Source: Platerodrilus igneus
Taxonomy: Eukaryota > Arthropoda > Insecta > Coleoptera > Lycidae
DNA length: 64,000 nucleotides
NCBI GenBank assembly: GCA_036346225.1
Contig: JARFIW010001363.1
Coordinates: forward strand, 124,001-188,000
Direction of reading: 5' to 3'
Below are positions 1 through 10,755 of the stretch, in pieces. The notes under the pieces were generated by a model, which was not told the origin of the DNA, made no database searches, and worked only from the letters and a program-made list of their open reading frames with translations. A program made the translations under genes and the position numbers. The stretch's first letter is position 1, and the number at the start of each line of letters is the position of its first letter.

Positions 1-1368
1 TGGTACCTTGGGTCCTCGAGCCGGATAGAAATGTTTTTCTCTTTTGTGTTTCTTTGTGGTTTGTTTTGTTATGTCAATTGCTTGATCACTTGCTTCTCGT
101 TCCCTACCCTGACCTTTTAATTTTGTTGAGGATATTTGTTACGTGCCGCCTCCAAATGCGTAGTCGTTTGTACAGTACTTTACCTAAGTATTTATTTGTA
201 CAGATTTCGCTCTTTGTATTCAAATACGACCCCGTATATAACACGTTACTATAGAAATTGTGTACTTCAACAAGTTATTCAAACCTGCTTCGCCGCGAAT
301 TTGAAAGCTTGTTAAAATTGATTGTAGTCCGTATTTGTTTAATAAAAGGTCGTATTAATATACATTGTATTAGTTTACTTACGCTACGTGATTGCATTTA
401 GCTCTTCAAAATGTTGATTGGCTTTGTCAATTGATAAAGGCTTGCCACGAATTCTACACACACCTGATTTGATGACGTGTTGAATTAAACTTTGTTTGTG
501 ATGAAAGGATATTCTTATTCTTTTGCTAAAGCTATATAACGAACAATATTCATGTTTCTACAAAAGCAAGTTCCCTGTTCGTCATGTTCTTAGTATAGAT
601 GTTTCCTGTCGGATTTGCACACGGTGAAGTTGACGCTGCGAGTCTCTTGGGAGCGATAATATTCTCATGTGGTAAGCTATGCAGCTTACAAGTTGAAAAT
701 TTACTTGTGCTTTCCTTAATTTTTTCATATTTGCTCTTCAGCTTCGTCCGTGAGCATAAAGCATGAGATACCGTAAGGATGTTTTACCACCGTATAGATA
801 GTTGCTATTTACTGGGTCCAGCTGTCCGTCGTATCAATGCGTGCAGCGAAGCCACCTTATAAGTCCATCTCGTGAGTCCTACCGATATTACCACTTTTAG
901 TTTAATCTAGTAGTCTACGCGACAGTCTTCTATCTATTTATAGTCACCGCAGGGAGAACTTATTTATCTTCATACTTTATAAATGAATGGGTAACTATAA
1001 TTCGACCTACTTCAAGGGAATCGTCTTATCGCACGACGCCACGAAACGAGTAGCCTATATAGGATAGGTCCATAAATTTTAGTGTGTGGTTTCTGTATTT
1101 GAACATTTTTATACCGTTCATTCTAGTGATACTTGCCAAGTCTACGGTTATCTTCTTGGTTCAACTTTTCATTAGTACTGGAACATTATATTCTAAATAA
1201 ATTCTAAATAAATATTTCATGTAATTATTTTACAAATTCGTACTTCTATATGTACATAGTATTGTAACTTTGATTACAGCTTTTTGGCGCATGGGGAGAA
1301 CGTTTTTCTTAGTGACCAAAAATTGCCATATATTTTGATTACTTTAATTGTGCTATTCACCTGTGATT

Positions 1369-1370
<2 letters not shown>
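1..1370. other. No gene recognised
   Basis: AT-rich sequence with only short, composition-driven open frames, including one at 54-254 that resembles nothing I recognise. No TIR, LTR or tRNA-like motif stands out. The stretch ends at a (TA)n array that borders an LTR. Confidence 0.5.

Positions 1371-1441
<71 letters not shown>
1371..1441. repeat. (TA)n microsatellite, left border of LTR copy P1
   Basis: About 70 bp of almost pure TA dinucleotides. The LTR of P1 starts directly at its right edge with TTGCTATGAT, so the array is the insertion site or a remnant of it. Confidence 0.95.
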
Positions 1442-1443
<2 letters not shown>

Positions 1444-2183
1444 CTATGATAAAAGGGCAGTTTAAGGGAAGATTAAGTCATAGGGGTCGTAAGATGAATG
1501 TAAAAATAATAAACATTAAGAACACCAAATAATTCCACCATTAATTAGGAGTAAATCGAATATTTTACAAAAGGTCAATATCGAGCACACTGTATATAGA
1601 TTATATTTAATTTAATGCATAAGGAAGAAGCTCATTTTGCAATAGTTAGATAATATTTAGCTAAAGCAATAATGTGTAAGTCTTATAATACGCTTTAAGT
1701 TAAAGAATTGAACAAAAATAATGTTTTAAATACATCATATTTTATCAAAATAAACATGTAATCGGTAAAAATAAACAACCTGGCATTCTAGCTATTTAAA
1801 ATTTTCAATAAAAATATCAACGCCCAAATAAAAAAACGCATTCAAATACATCATTATTAGAAAGATGAGTACGTGACTGGAATACCATATTTATATGAAA
1901 ATTCAACATATTTGAAATAACAAACAAAAAACAACAGACGGTCCGCGATATGATAAAACTTTGGAATATAAACGACACAAATATAAAATACGTGACAGAA
2001 AGCCATAAATTTTGGAAATGCTAAGAATATACTGTGCTATACAGAACGCTTACGTGATTGGCGGAGCATTTCATCGAAAATTAAACCATCGAATTTTGAG
2101 AAATACCGGGTTCTACAGAGATAGGCGCCAAGTACAAGCATTGATCAGCAAACACGCCAATTAAAACGTTGATATTTGGGGCT

Positions 2184-2191
2184 TATAAATA
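2184..2191 (+). promoter_or_regulatory. TATA box of LTR P1
   Basis: TATAAATA lies mid-LTR, about 175 bp upstream of a GTAAG donor-like site. The same arrangement occurs in P2 and in the 3' LTR of element A, where TATAAATA is at 57604-57611. In the 5' LTR of A it has decayed to TACAAATA at 50389. Confidence 0.55.
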
Positions 2192-2363
2192 CGATCGGAA
2201 ACTCGAAAATAAACAGAATATCTTCAACAAGGCACGAACCACGTCGATTTAAAGTGGAGAATTACGTACCAGTAACAATTAGTAAAAAGTCAATAACTTA
2301 TTAAAAGTGAAAGATTGAAAGTGCCAATATGGGCAACGAAGAATAGCCGTTCTACGCGTAAAC

Positions 2364-2369
2364 GTAAGA
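2364..2369 (+). promoter_or_regulatory. Conserved GTAAG splice-donor-like site in LTR P1
   Basis: ACGTAAGA at the position where P2 has ACGTAAGT (30434) and both LTRs of A have ACGTAAGT (50541 and 57761). Conservation within an otherwise diverged LTR suggests a real 5' splice site in the transcribed leader. This is inferred from sequence alone. Confidence 0.45.
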
Positions 2370-3133
2370 TAAACTATTAATTGAATTGTATTTTAATATT
2401 TAACAATTTAGCGCTCCGAATAAAGATTTGAATAAAGATCTAAATGTAGATCAAAAATTATATATAAAAATCTAAATGTATCTCTAGATGTACTTATAAA
2501 TGAAAATCCAAAGATACCTCGAAAATACTTACAAAGAAATAAACGTAAAGATACTAAAAGTTACTCCAGAAATCCGAGGGGAAAAATACAAGCAACCATT
2601 AATCCATCATTCTGACCAACAAGTGAAGCAAGTCGAACTGTAACGATCAAGGGGTGGTGACTACTGATACCCTGAGGCAATTGCAATAACAAGCAAGGAA
2701 AACGCAGGTTAAAGATCTTAAATTTTTTATTAGTTAAAGACCGTATCAATTTAATATTTGCTGTAGGGGTCAACAAAAAGATCAATTGAGAATTTAAAAA
2801 ATAGAGAAAGCATCTTTGAACGCTCGAAAGGTACTTAAGAGTAATTACAAAGATATTTTTGCTGGCTTTCATGAAAATTAAATTTGGCGAATGTGAATAA
2901 TTTATGCAGGGGCTAATTTTTGAATTGACATAAAACTGTACATATTATCAAACATTATACTGTGTAATTTTGTATTGCTTCAATTAAATTATTCTAACAG
3001 TTAGGTAGTAGAAAGAAAAAGAGGTTAAACAATCTTTATTGCCGTGAAGTAGGGCATTCAGTGTTTGATAGATTGAGCTAGTCGTGGAAAAACAAATTCA
3101 AGAAATTATAGAATTTTGAAAGGGATTAATATT

Positions 3134-3332
3134 CACACCAATAAAAATAGATACACCAATCATAAAAGGACATATCACAGCAATAAAAATAACATCCAAT
3201 CGTGGGGCAAAAAGGAATGAAAAAGCTTATAACAGCAATGAAAATGACACTCAACGTAGGGGCTTGAATGGAAAGGGCATTATCACAGCAATAAAAATTG
3301 CACACCAATCGTGGGGCAATATATCACAGCAA
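3134..3332 (+). repeat. Subterminal tandem repeat with PBS-like units in LTR P1
   Basis: Three units about 54-55 bp apart carry CCAATCGTGGGGC (3195-3209), TCAACGTAGGGGCTT (3250-3264) and CCAATCGTGGGGC (3304-3318), each followed by a TATCACAGCAAT-type block. The core resembles the gypsy primer binding site matching tRNA-Lys (CCCAACGTGGGGC). P2 and A have two to three such units in the same place. Confidence 0.6.
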
Positions 3333-3335
3333 TGT

Positions 3336-3707
3336 ATATTGCATAGTAAATATTGGGTCGTAGTCAATCTGGGCAATCAAATAACTCTTTTAATTAGTTC
3401 AAGCTTTTGAAAAATTTTATTTTCTTCTTTAGGAAGACTATAATTTCAGGATTACAAAAATGTTAATATGTTAATACTACTTACGATTATACGAATCTGT
3501 TTAGTAAACGCCTGGAGCAATTATAATAGTTAGGATTACTAGATAGATTCGTATAATCGTAAGTAGTATTAACATATTAACATTTTTGTTATCCTGCAAT
3601 TATAGTCTTCCTGAAGAAGAAAATAAAATTTTTCGAAAGCTTGAACTGATTAAAAGAGTTATCTAATTGCCCAGATTGACTACGACCCAATATTTACTAT
3701 ACAATAT
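3336..3707. repeat. Long hairpin (foldback) element
   Basis: The left arm at 3336-3499 is the near-perfect reverse complement of the right arm at 3544-3707. Arms are about 164 bp and the loop is about 45 bp. The tips read ATATTGCATAGTAAATATTG and its complement. It has no coding capacity. It may be a foldback MITE or an inverted duplication formed after the LTR inserted. No clear target duplication is visible. Confidence 0.85.
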
Positions 3708-3734
3708 CAAGTTTTCTAGTCGAAATTAACCTGA

Positions 3735-3736
<2 letters not shown>

Positions 3737-3776
<40 letters not shown>
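3737..3776. repeat. (TA)n microsatellite
   Basis: About 40 bp of TA dinucleotides, roughly 30 bp to the right of the hairpin. Confidence 0.95.
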
Positions 3777-3780
<4 letters not shown>

Positions 3781-4160
3781 TGAGTTGATTTTTTTTTTAT
3801 TACTTTACTGAATATAGGAGTAATATCCTACATGATCATAAGGTTGTTTTACTATTTATTTTATTTCAGATATTTACTACAATACGACTGTTCTTACAAT
3901 CGCGCACCGGAGGCTGTCGCCCGTCTCCTACGACCCACCCCTACTCTCCCACTGAGCCCGGTACCTGTTGTTTCTGTCGATTGTATTATGATTTACGTAA
4001 CAAGTTGTTACAAAAGCAAGAGCTGTGCTGCATCCCACTAGAACTGTTTTTAACGTTTTAGATAGTTATGTAAGTTTTCATTAGTACCATTTATTGTGAA
4101 TTTAATTGTATCAGAACTACTTACATTATAATTTGAATAAGGGCCGCTATACTTGCGGCC
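3777..4160. other. No gene recognised; locally GC-rich patch
   Basis: 3895-3990 is richer in GC and C-rich runs than the surroundings. A 69-codon open frame at 3832-4041 crosses it without recognisable similarity. It may be a fragment of an unrecognised repeat. Confidence 0.35.
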
Positions 4161-4162
4161 AC

Positions 4163-4197
4163 GTCCCCAATGCTCCACCCGGAGGTACTACATTGGG
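4163..4197 (-). repeat. SINE body core fragment
   Basis: About 30 bp reading CCAATGCTCCACCCGGAGG then TACTACATTGG matches a segment of both SINEs at 17370 and 17675. This identifies a fragment of the same SINE family or a shared SINE core domain. No tRNA head is visible beside it. Confidence 0.5.
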
Positions 4198-6444
4198 TTT
4201 AAACGCGAAAAATTATCGTGCTTCTAATAGAACTACTTACAGCATTTTAAGTAGTATATAAAATGCAATTAAATTTGTTAAAAAAAATTTATTAAATAAT
4301 TTAACTTAAAAAAAAAAAAAAAAAAAATGTGAAAAAATTGTGGGAGGTACCGCTTTTTAAATGTCATATTCGAATTTCTTGCACTAAATACTATAAAAAC
4401 AAGTTTTTTTCTTTCAAAATGCTTTTTTTGTTGACCAGTGTAATCATTGTCTCATACGTGCTTTATATTCGTGTTAACAACCATTGACTGTACTTCAATG
4501 TTATTTTTGACACCAGATAAATTTAACATAATTAAAAATAAGCCGTAGCAGCCTCTGTCCATTACTGTTGCATAGTTATTATATAACACAAAGACACAGT
4601 TCCACAATAAAGTCTTTATATTCAAGCGTGTAATCAAAGATCTTACGGAAATATCTCAACAACAATTATGAGCGTCGTTTGACAAAAGAATTATTATTTA
4701 TTAAATATTTAAAAACTTACTGCCGATCCAGCACAACAAAATTAAACCACACATAATACAAATTTCATACTCTGCCGATAGAAACCTCTTAGCCACACTC
4801 TTAGCCGCGGAGGGTTAATGCATTCTCACCAGCTCTATAATTTAGTCTGCCCAAATTAACAACAACGAGGGCACTTCCAAAACGATTAGGGACAAGTTGC
4901 AAACAATAAATACCCATAGGTACTTCACACCACAATATAGAAACCAAGCTAACACAGTTTAAATCAAGAAATTCAAAACAAATTCCAGTTATTTACACCA
5001 AAATAGTTGAAGCACTTGTTATTGTTTGAAATTTTTAAATGAACAACAGGTGATCGGAAAATAAATACGCCACAAAAAAAAAAAAAAAAATATCTTATTT
5101 TTATGACAAAATATAAGTGTCCGCTTGTGCCAATGATATATTGAACACTTAGCGAATTTTAGATTTTCCTCTATAGTGAGCTCAAGTGAACTGCCTCGTA
5201 GATATTATTTTTAAATATTCATATTCGCAAGTGTGTGCTATTAAGTATAACTGTTCCACTATTAAATGGATTTTATATGTAATTACTAAAAGAGAACTTA
5301 ACCAATTCGTCACCTTTTCTACAATTGAGTTTATTACACAGAACGTATTAAGGCGAGCCAGCTTTTGGTATATTTATTAGAAGAACTTTATAACTAGTGC
5401 ACTATACAGTAATTTAATTTAAAACCTGCCTACAAGACAGTAACTTTAGCGTTCGTCAAATCAAAAACATTTCAATTACGTATCGAGTTCGTCTGCCTAA
5501 TCTTTATGCCGAAAACACTTTGAAAGCAATGAATACAAATGGTTGGCTTTTCGCTGTTTCATTTGAGTTTGGTAATATAAAAAAGCAAAAGCTAAAGGTT
5601 TTTATTCCTAGTACCGAAAGAATGTGAAAAGGAAACTTATTTTGGCTAGCTGTGTTTAGGCGTCAGGCTTATTAATTCAAATTTAGTGTGATCAAAATCC
5701 CGGGGTGGTGGTTCAGTTCTGCTATAAAGTTTCAGAATAAGGTTGCCGTTTAGTTTTATATACTTTTATTTTAGACAAAGAAAAAATTTTTCCTATTGCG
5801 CTGTTTTATACTTTGATATAAAGTACAGCTTACAATATTAATTGTAAAAGCAATGTATAATCTAATATTTATCCGTTTCCTTGTTGTCTGAGCGAACGGG
5901 TATCAAGCAAAAAGCATATAACGTCGAAAATTCCTCAAAACAGAACCAAACACTTTACGATTTGTATCTTTCAGCAGATGCCAAAATAAAAATTTTATAG
6001 CCACTATATATACCGTTTCCGAATAGAATTTTTAAAGTGAAGTATTTCGTGGTTCTAGGTATTACATTATTGATATGTAATTCAAATAAATTACCCCGCA
6101 CTAAACTTGAATTTCGTTTTAACCCTTACATATCTATACAACAACAAATTCATAATCATATAGAAAAGCTTGTAGTTCTTTATGTGATCGACAATTATGT
6201 TTCCTGACCCTTATAAGTTTTTGAGAACTACTCGGGTTGGCAACAATAGTCAGTTTTCGGTTAATCCCCTAAACCTCTTTCAGTAAACCTGTTTTTTTCG
6301 GTTCCCGCTAAAACTTGGTTGTAGTAAAACCAGTCTCGGTAGATTGGTTTCAGATCGGTAATCCCGATTTTGGTTAAACGCTTTGACAAAACCGACTCAA
6401 AAATTGATTTGAATAAAATTGATTTTACTAAGTAAAATCGATTT
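4198..6444. other. No gene recognised
   Basis: AT-rich, with two homopolymer A runs (4308-4327 and about 5073-5089) that could be retroelement tails. No open frame of note and no terminal repeats were found. At 6261-6444 a short repetitive T/A-rich tract borders the insertion site of element F. Confidence 0.4.
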
Positions 6445-6448
6445 AGCA

Positions 6449-7101
6449 AATTTTGTTCTTTATCAACAACAGAAGGTTTTTAAAAACATTTAACAACAAC
6501 TTGGTACTATGAACATTTACACACCATGTGTACATACATTTAATATAAACTATAAACTAAACGAAGTCTAGTAATTAAATGACTTGAAGTGTTCTTAAAA
6601 TAAAGTGAAGTCTGTAACATTTGTCCCTGGTATTTTTCTGTTTCCTTCCACGACCCTTTGCATTGGTCGTGTGAACAGCCTTGGTTCCCATACACTTGCG
6701 TCGTTGATCCGTCTTCTGGGGGGCTTATGCCAGACATAAAGTAAATATTAAGTGAGATAAATCAGATTGTTAAGGGTGCTGCTGTCACTCACTATCGTAT
6801 GTTTCCTATAATAAAAGCTTACGGGTACCTTTGATTAATATGACAAGTTTAACCTAAAGTAAACATCTACATTTCTAATTTTGAAGGGACGCAGTCCGCT
6901 GCCATGGATGTTTAGTCTATACATCCACATGTATTAAGTATAAGGGTGACTTTTATTACTATGTCTACAATTAATGTGTCTACAGCTTGACAAGCTTAAT
7001 ATAAAATAAATATATACATTTCCAATTTTGAAAGGAATGCAATTTGTTCCCACGAATGTAATCTTAATATAACTTATACGTGACTTATGCAATACGTAAC
7101 T
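6449..7101 (-). repeat. 3' LTR of element F
   Basis: About 650 bp, closely matching 15852-16497 over its length with scattered substitutions. On the minus strand it begins AGTTACGTATTGCATA and ends GAACAAAATT. It contains an AATAAA-type signal. Confidence 0.92.
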
Positions 7102-7113
7102 CCTCCCCTTTTT
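7102..7113 (-). other. Polypurine tract of element F
   Basis: Minus strand AAAAAGGGGAGG directly abuts the AGTT start of the 3' LTR, the standard plus-strand primer position. The env reading frame ends just upstream at 7116. Confidence 0.9.
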
Positions 7114-7115
7114 GT

Positions 7116-8492
7116 TCAGAAGAACGGGGTGTTATTTGCTATTTTACTTATTTCTTCGTCATTTAATTTAAAAGTCTTTTTCTTTTTCACGATAACTTTA
7201 CAAATAAATTTATAACTAACAGTTCCTAAAAATATAATTACAATAATTACAATAAATATATTCATGTCAAAAAAATGTGTTTTTGAAGTTGTTCGATCAA
7301 GTTAATTTAGCCTTTTTCTTTGGTCTTCTAAGTTTCTATATATTGATTTTGCGTTTTCTAAATTTATAGATTGTAACTCGATAGGTTCGGCCTTTTCGAT
7401 CTTTTTGGGTGTGTTGCTATTTGTTGTCTGGATCTCTGGTATCTTCACGTGTGAAGATGAGTATAAGTAACTTTCATACTTCTTTATATGATGTCCGTCG
7501 ATTTTAATTTCACAGTCTTTAATTAATTCAACTAAGTAGCTGCCTTTTAGCTGAGTGTTGTCTATTAGTTGAGCACATTATGTCGTTACGACTGCTTCTT
7601 TTGAGGTTAATACCATCCCTTTGTTTCCTTTTAATTTCTGTATTCGTGTGTCGATTATACGAACGGGGATTTGTTTGCAGTTTGTTTGGTTTGCATTAAA
7701 CCATAGTAGTTGGATTTTACATGGCACTCTTTTATCAATTTTTGATGTATGTTCGTTTTGGCATACATATTCATTCGTTAAGGTTTCTTTACATTTTGTA
7801 TTTGATAAAGCATTCTTATATTCACTTAGTAGTAAGTATTTGGAATGTGGGATTATTGTCTTAAAGGAGTTTTTATTTGGTGTGGGAAAAGGGTGAAGGT
7901 AAAACTGGTTATAATTTTTAGTTTCTACTAGGGGTACATCCAATATAAATACAATTTGGTTACCTTTGGTGTAACTTCTAACAGTAGTTACTTTTTCGAT
8001 TAATAATATGTGTTTCTTATTTGGTTTGAAAGGAAATTAAATTTTGTCTGATTGCTCAATTTCCATAAACTCGTCGAGTAAATCGTGTAGTTCTATTATG
8101 GAATTGTGTAAAGTATTTAATTTTGCAAAGGTGATAGCTACTTCTTTTCTCTCTAGTATATCATACATAATTTGAAAAGTTTCATAAAAGTGTGAAAACA
8201 TGGTTTGTATAACATAATATTGAAATGCTTTTTCGTTCTGAATTAATGTAAATTGTATTACTTGGTCGAGAAGTTCAAGACGTTGTTTTAGTATTAGTTG
8301 ATTCTTATTCAAGGTTTTTATGCTAGTATTAAATTTGTATATTGCCTTTTGTACTGTAGTGATTTGATCTTTGAGTATCTTTTTATTTGAATTCTTAATA
8401 GCGTCGCCATGTGTATTATTTTTGTCGAGTACAGTTAATTTTTTATCGTGTAGTTTCTTCGTAACGTCTTGATATACGTGTTTTAATCTGTT
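7116..8492 (-). pseudogene. Envelope (F-like fusion protein) remnant of element F
   Basis: The recognisable part is the downstream ectodomain of the insect errantivirus env type. One segment at 8037-8312 contains ITFAKLNTLHNSII, which is near-identical to a segment of env E (TFAKLNTLHSSVI). A second segment at 7578-7943 matches env E around the YLCQ/YVCQ motif. At 7190-7265 a hydrophobic span reading MNIFIVIIVIIFLGTVSY precedes a lysine-rich tail (KKKK), giving a membrane anchor and short cytoplasmic tail. The frame is broken several times. The N-terminal part, with the expected furin site and fusion peptide, is absent because a deletion joins integrase to env near 8400. Compare E, which keeps the RRKR site. 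Confidence 0.8.
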
Positions 8493-9789
8493 CTAGTGAT
8501 TTTTTGCATATTCCGTATAGAAGGCGTGTGGTGTGACAATTTCATCAAGGTTTCTTGCATCTAAGTGCCCAAAAGTTAACCCTTGTTGCGTGTAATTAGT
8601 GCTACAGTGAATTGAGTCTTTGTAACCAATAATTGCGTAGTCCATTAGGTCATTTTCTTTTGAATAAATTGTTTTCAGTATTCTTAGGTGTTCTATAATG
8701 GTGGAATGAAATCTTTTTACAATCGAGTTAGATTCATGTTGAATTGGCGTCGTAAAATGAATTTTGATATTGTGCAAATTCAAGATTTCCTTTACAGTTT
8801 CGTTGCCAAATTCTTTACTATTGTCTAATATTAAGTTCTGTGGTACTCCGAAAAATGCGAAGTATTTCATTAGGGCTTTACTAATGTGTATTACGGGGTT
8901 TCCGGTGATGGAAATCGCTTGTGCGAATTTTGTAAAAGAATCGACTAATGTTAAATAATTTTTGTTGTCGTCTATGTGAATGATTTGAAAGGGTATAGTA
9001 GCGGTTTCTGTAAGCATCAATGGTGAGTAAGGGTTCCGTCTTGCGTATTTTGCTTTTTGACAAGTTTCGCAAACAATAATAAATTTAGTTATGCTGTCAG
9101 TCATATTCGTCCAATAATAGTTGCGTTTTAGTTTCTCTTTTGTCTCGTTAATTCCTCTATGGTTTGTCTTACTTTCGTGATAATTTTTGATTAGCATGAG
9201 TTTTTCTTCCATGTCTCCGTAATCGTATGGACTAGTTTAGTGCATTTAATTAATATGGGTCCGTTTTTCAAAAAGTGCTCAAGAACTGTTTTACAGAAGC
9301 TCTCATATAGTTGAGTATTGTGAAAGTACATGTAGTAGGCAGTTTTTGGGGATGTACATTCTTTTAGGAATTTTATTATTAAGTCGTTATTGTTTTCGTT
9401 GGGGATTTTAGTGGTTATAATGTTTTTGTCTTCTATCTTTTTAACAAAAGTTTCAGTCATATTGTAAGCGTTGGGTAATACGTGAATCTGATTCACTTTA
9501 TTGTTAATTATCTCGTCAAGTACTTTGATTCTATCATTCGTATGTTCTTTGGCGTTAAAGTGAACGGTGTATTGGAAATTTTCGTTGTTTTGTGTCGTTG
9601 GGGGTTCTTGTATAATTTCTTGCTTTGGGTCTGTTTGTTCTTGGTCGTTGTCTTTAGAAAATCCTTGTGTTAACTGTCTTAGGTATTCTAATGTATATTG
9701 ATCCGAGTCGCCGGTGTTGTTAAATGTGGATTGGTTGTCTTCTAGGTCATTTATTGCGTTAAGTGTTGTTCTTGAAAGACAATCAGCAT
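8400..9789 (-). pseudogene. Integrase remnant of element F
   Basis: The minus-strand frame around 8493-9212 holds the zinc-binding region (HESKTNHRGINE and CETCQKAKY) and the catalytic core. The first two acidic positions (HID and LDNSKEF) are recognisable. The third is changed: SIVKRFH has Lys at 8715-8717, where E has Glu (LIERLH). The upstream part at 9191-9780 is the linker between RNase H and integrase, in a second frame. The C-terminal domain is missing because the sequence passes into env near 8400. Inactive by these changes. Confidence 0.85.
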
Positions 9790-10755
9790 TAGCGTTGTAT
9801 TTACCTTTTTATAAATGATTGTGTAGTCAAATTCTTCTAGCTTCAGTCTCCACCTTACTAGTTTAGAATTTGGTTCTTTAAGGCTAAAGAGCCATGTTAA
9901 TGGTGGATGATCTGTGTAAATGATGAATTTCTTACCATATAAGTATAGTCTAAAGTGCTTACAGGCTCAAACTATCGCAAGTAACTCTTTTTCGATAGTT
10001 GAGTAACGCGTTTCTGTGTCATTAAGTGTACATAAAGCATAAGCTATTGGTTTGTCATTCGGTATATTACCTTGGAATAAAACTGCTCCTAGGGCAAAAT
10101 TACTAGCGTCTGTAGTGACAATAAACGGTTTATCACTGTTAAAGTCAGGGTATTGTAATACGAGATCATTAATTAGGATATCTTTACAGATGTCGAAGCA
10201 TTCTTTAAATTCCTCGTCATGTATTTTTGATTCTTTTTTAAACATTTGGTCATAGGTTTTGTTATTTTACTAAAATCTTTAATAAAGAGTCTATAATAGC
10301 CTATTAATTCTAATAACCTTATAATTTCTTTAGGGGTTTTTGGTATTGGGAAATTCTTTATTGCAGTTATTTTCTCAGAGTTTGGCTTTACGCCTTCTGA
10401 GGTGATTATATGCCCTAAGTATTGTACTTTTATTTAATTTCCTATAGTCAATTACTAGTCTCCATTTTCGTTTACCTGAATTGTCCATCTTCTTAGGTAC
10501 AATCCATACTGGGCTACTCCAAGGAGAATTACTGTCCTCTATTATTCCTTGTTTTAACGTACTTGTGATTTGGTCTCTAACTTCCTGTCTGTGTATTTCA
10601 GGGAGATTTTGTAAAAATAGGCGGTCGTTTTTCGTTCTAATGTTATGTCGTATTTTGTTTGTAAAACTAAGTGCAATTTGGTCACAATAAAATATGTCGC
10701 GGTATTCGTAACAGAGTTTTCTAGCTTCTTTCTCTTCTCGATTACAGTGATTTAC
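9790..10755 (-). pseudogene. Reverse transcriptase / RNase H remnant of element F
   Basis: From upstream, the RT fingers are readable ([13 protein letters not shown], then VIDYRKLN). The sequence then jumps near 10428 directly to the [14 protein letters not shown] segment that normally follows the catalytic core. The YxDD active site and most of the palm, roughly 120 codons, are therefore deleted. The RNase H part at 9800-10245 is well preserved (TTDASNFALGAVL, STIEKELLAIV, IIYTDHPPLTW) with one frame break near 9966. Confidence 0.87.

Larger units (their letters stand above)
1442..3332 (+). mobile_element. Solo LTR copy P1 of a (TA)n-associated gypsy LTR superfamily
   Basis: It starts TTGCTATGATAAAAGGG right after a (TA)n array and ends ATATCACAGCAA just before a decayed TA tract. 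The start is closely similar to copy P2 at 29661 and to the LTR of element A at 49741 (shared block near GGTTAAGTCATA). Shared internal landmarks in the same order are an AAAACGCATT block, a TATA box, a GTAAG donor, a short AT-rich tandem tract, a GAGCTAGTCG block and a GGGGC-containing terminal tandem repeat. No gag or pol lies inside, so this is a solo LTR of about 1.9 kb against about 1.68 kb in element A. Identity was judged by eye. Confidence 0.75.

Noticed and set aside
1283..1302. TGGCGCATGGGGAGAACG, resembling a PBS
   Set aside because: No LTR end before it and no gag after it; the match to known PBS sequences is partial.
1284..1532. 82-codon open frame across a (TA)n array
   Set aside because: Its middle is a TA dinucleotide run translating to alternating Ile/Tyr. 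No coding signal.
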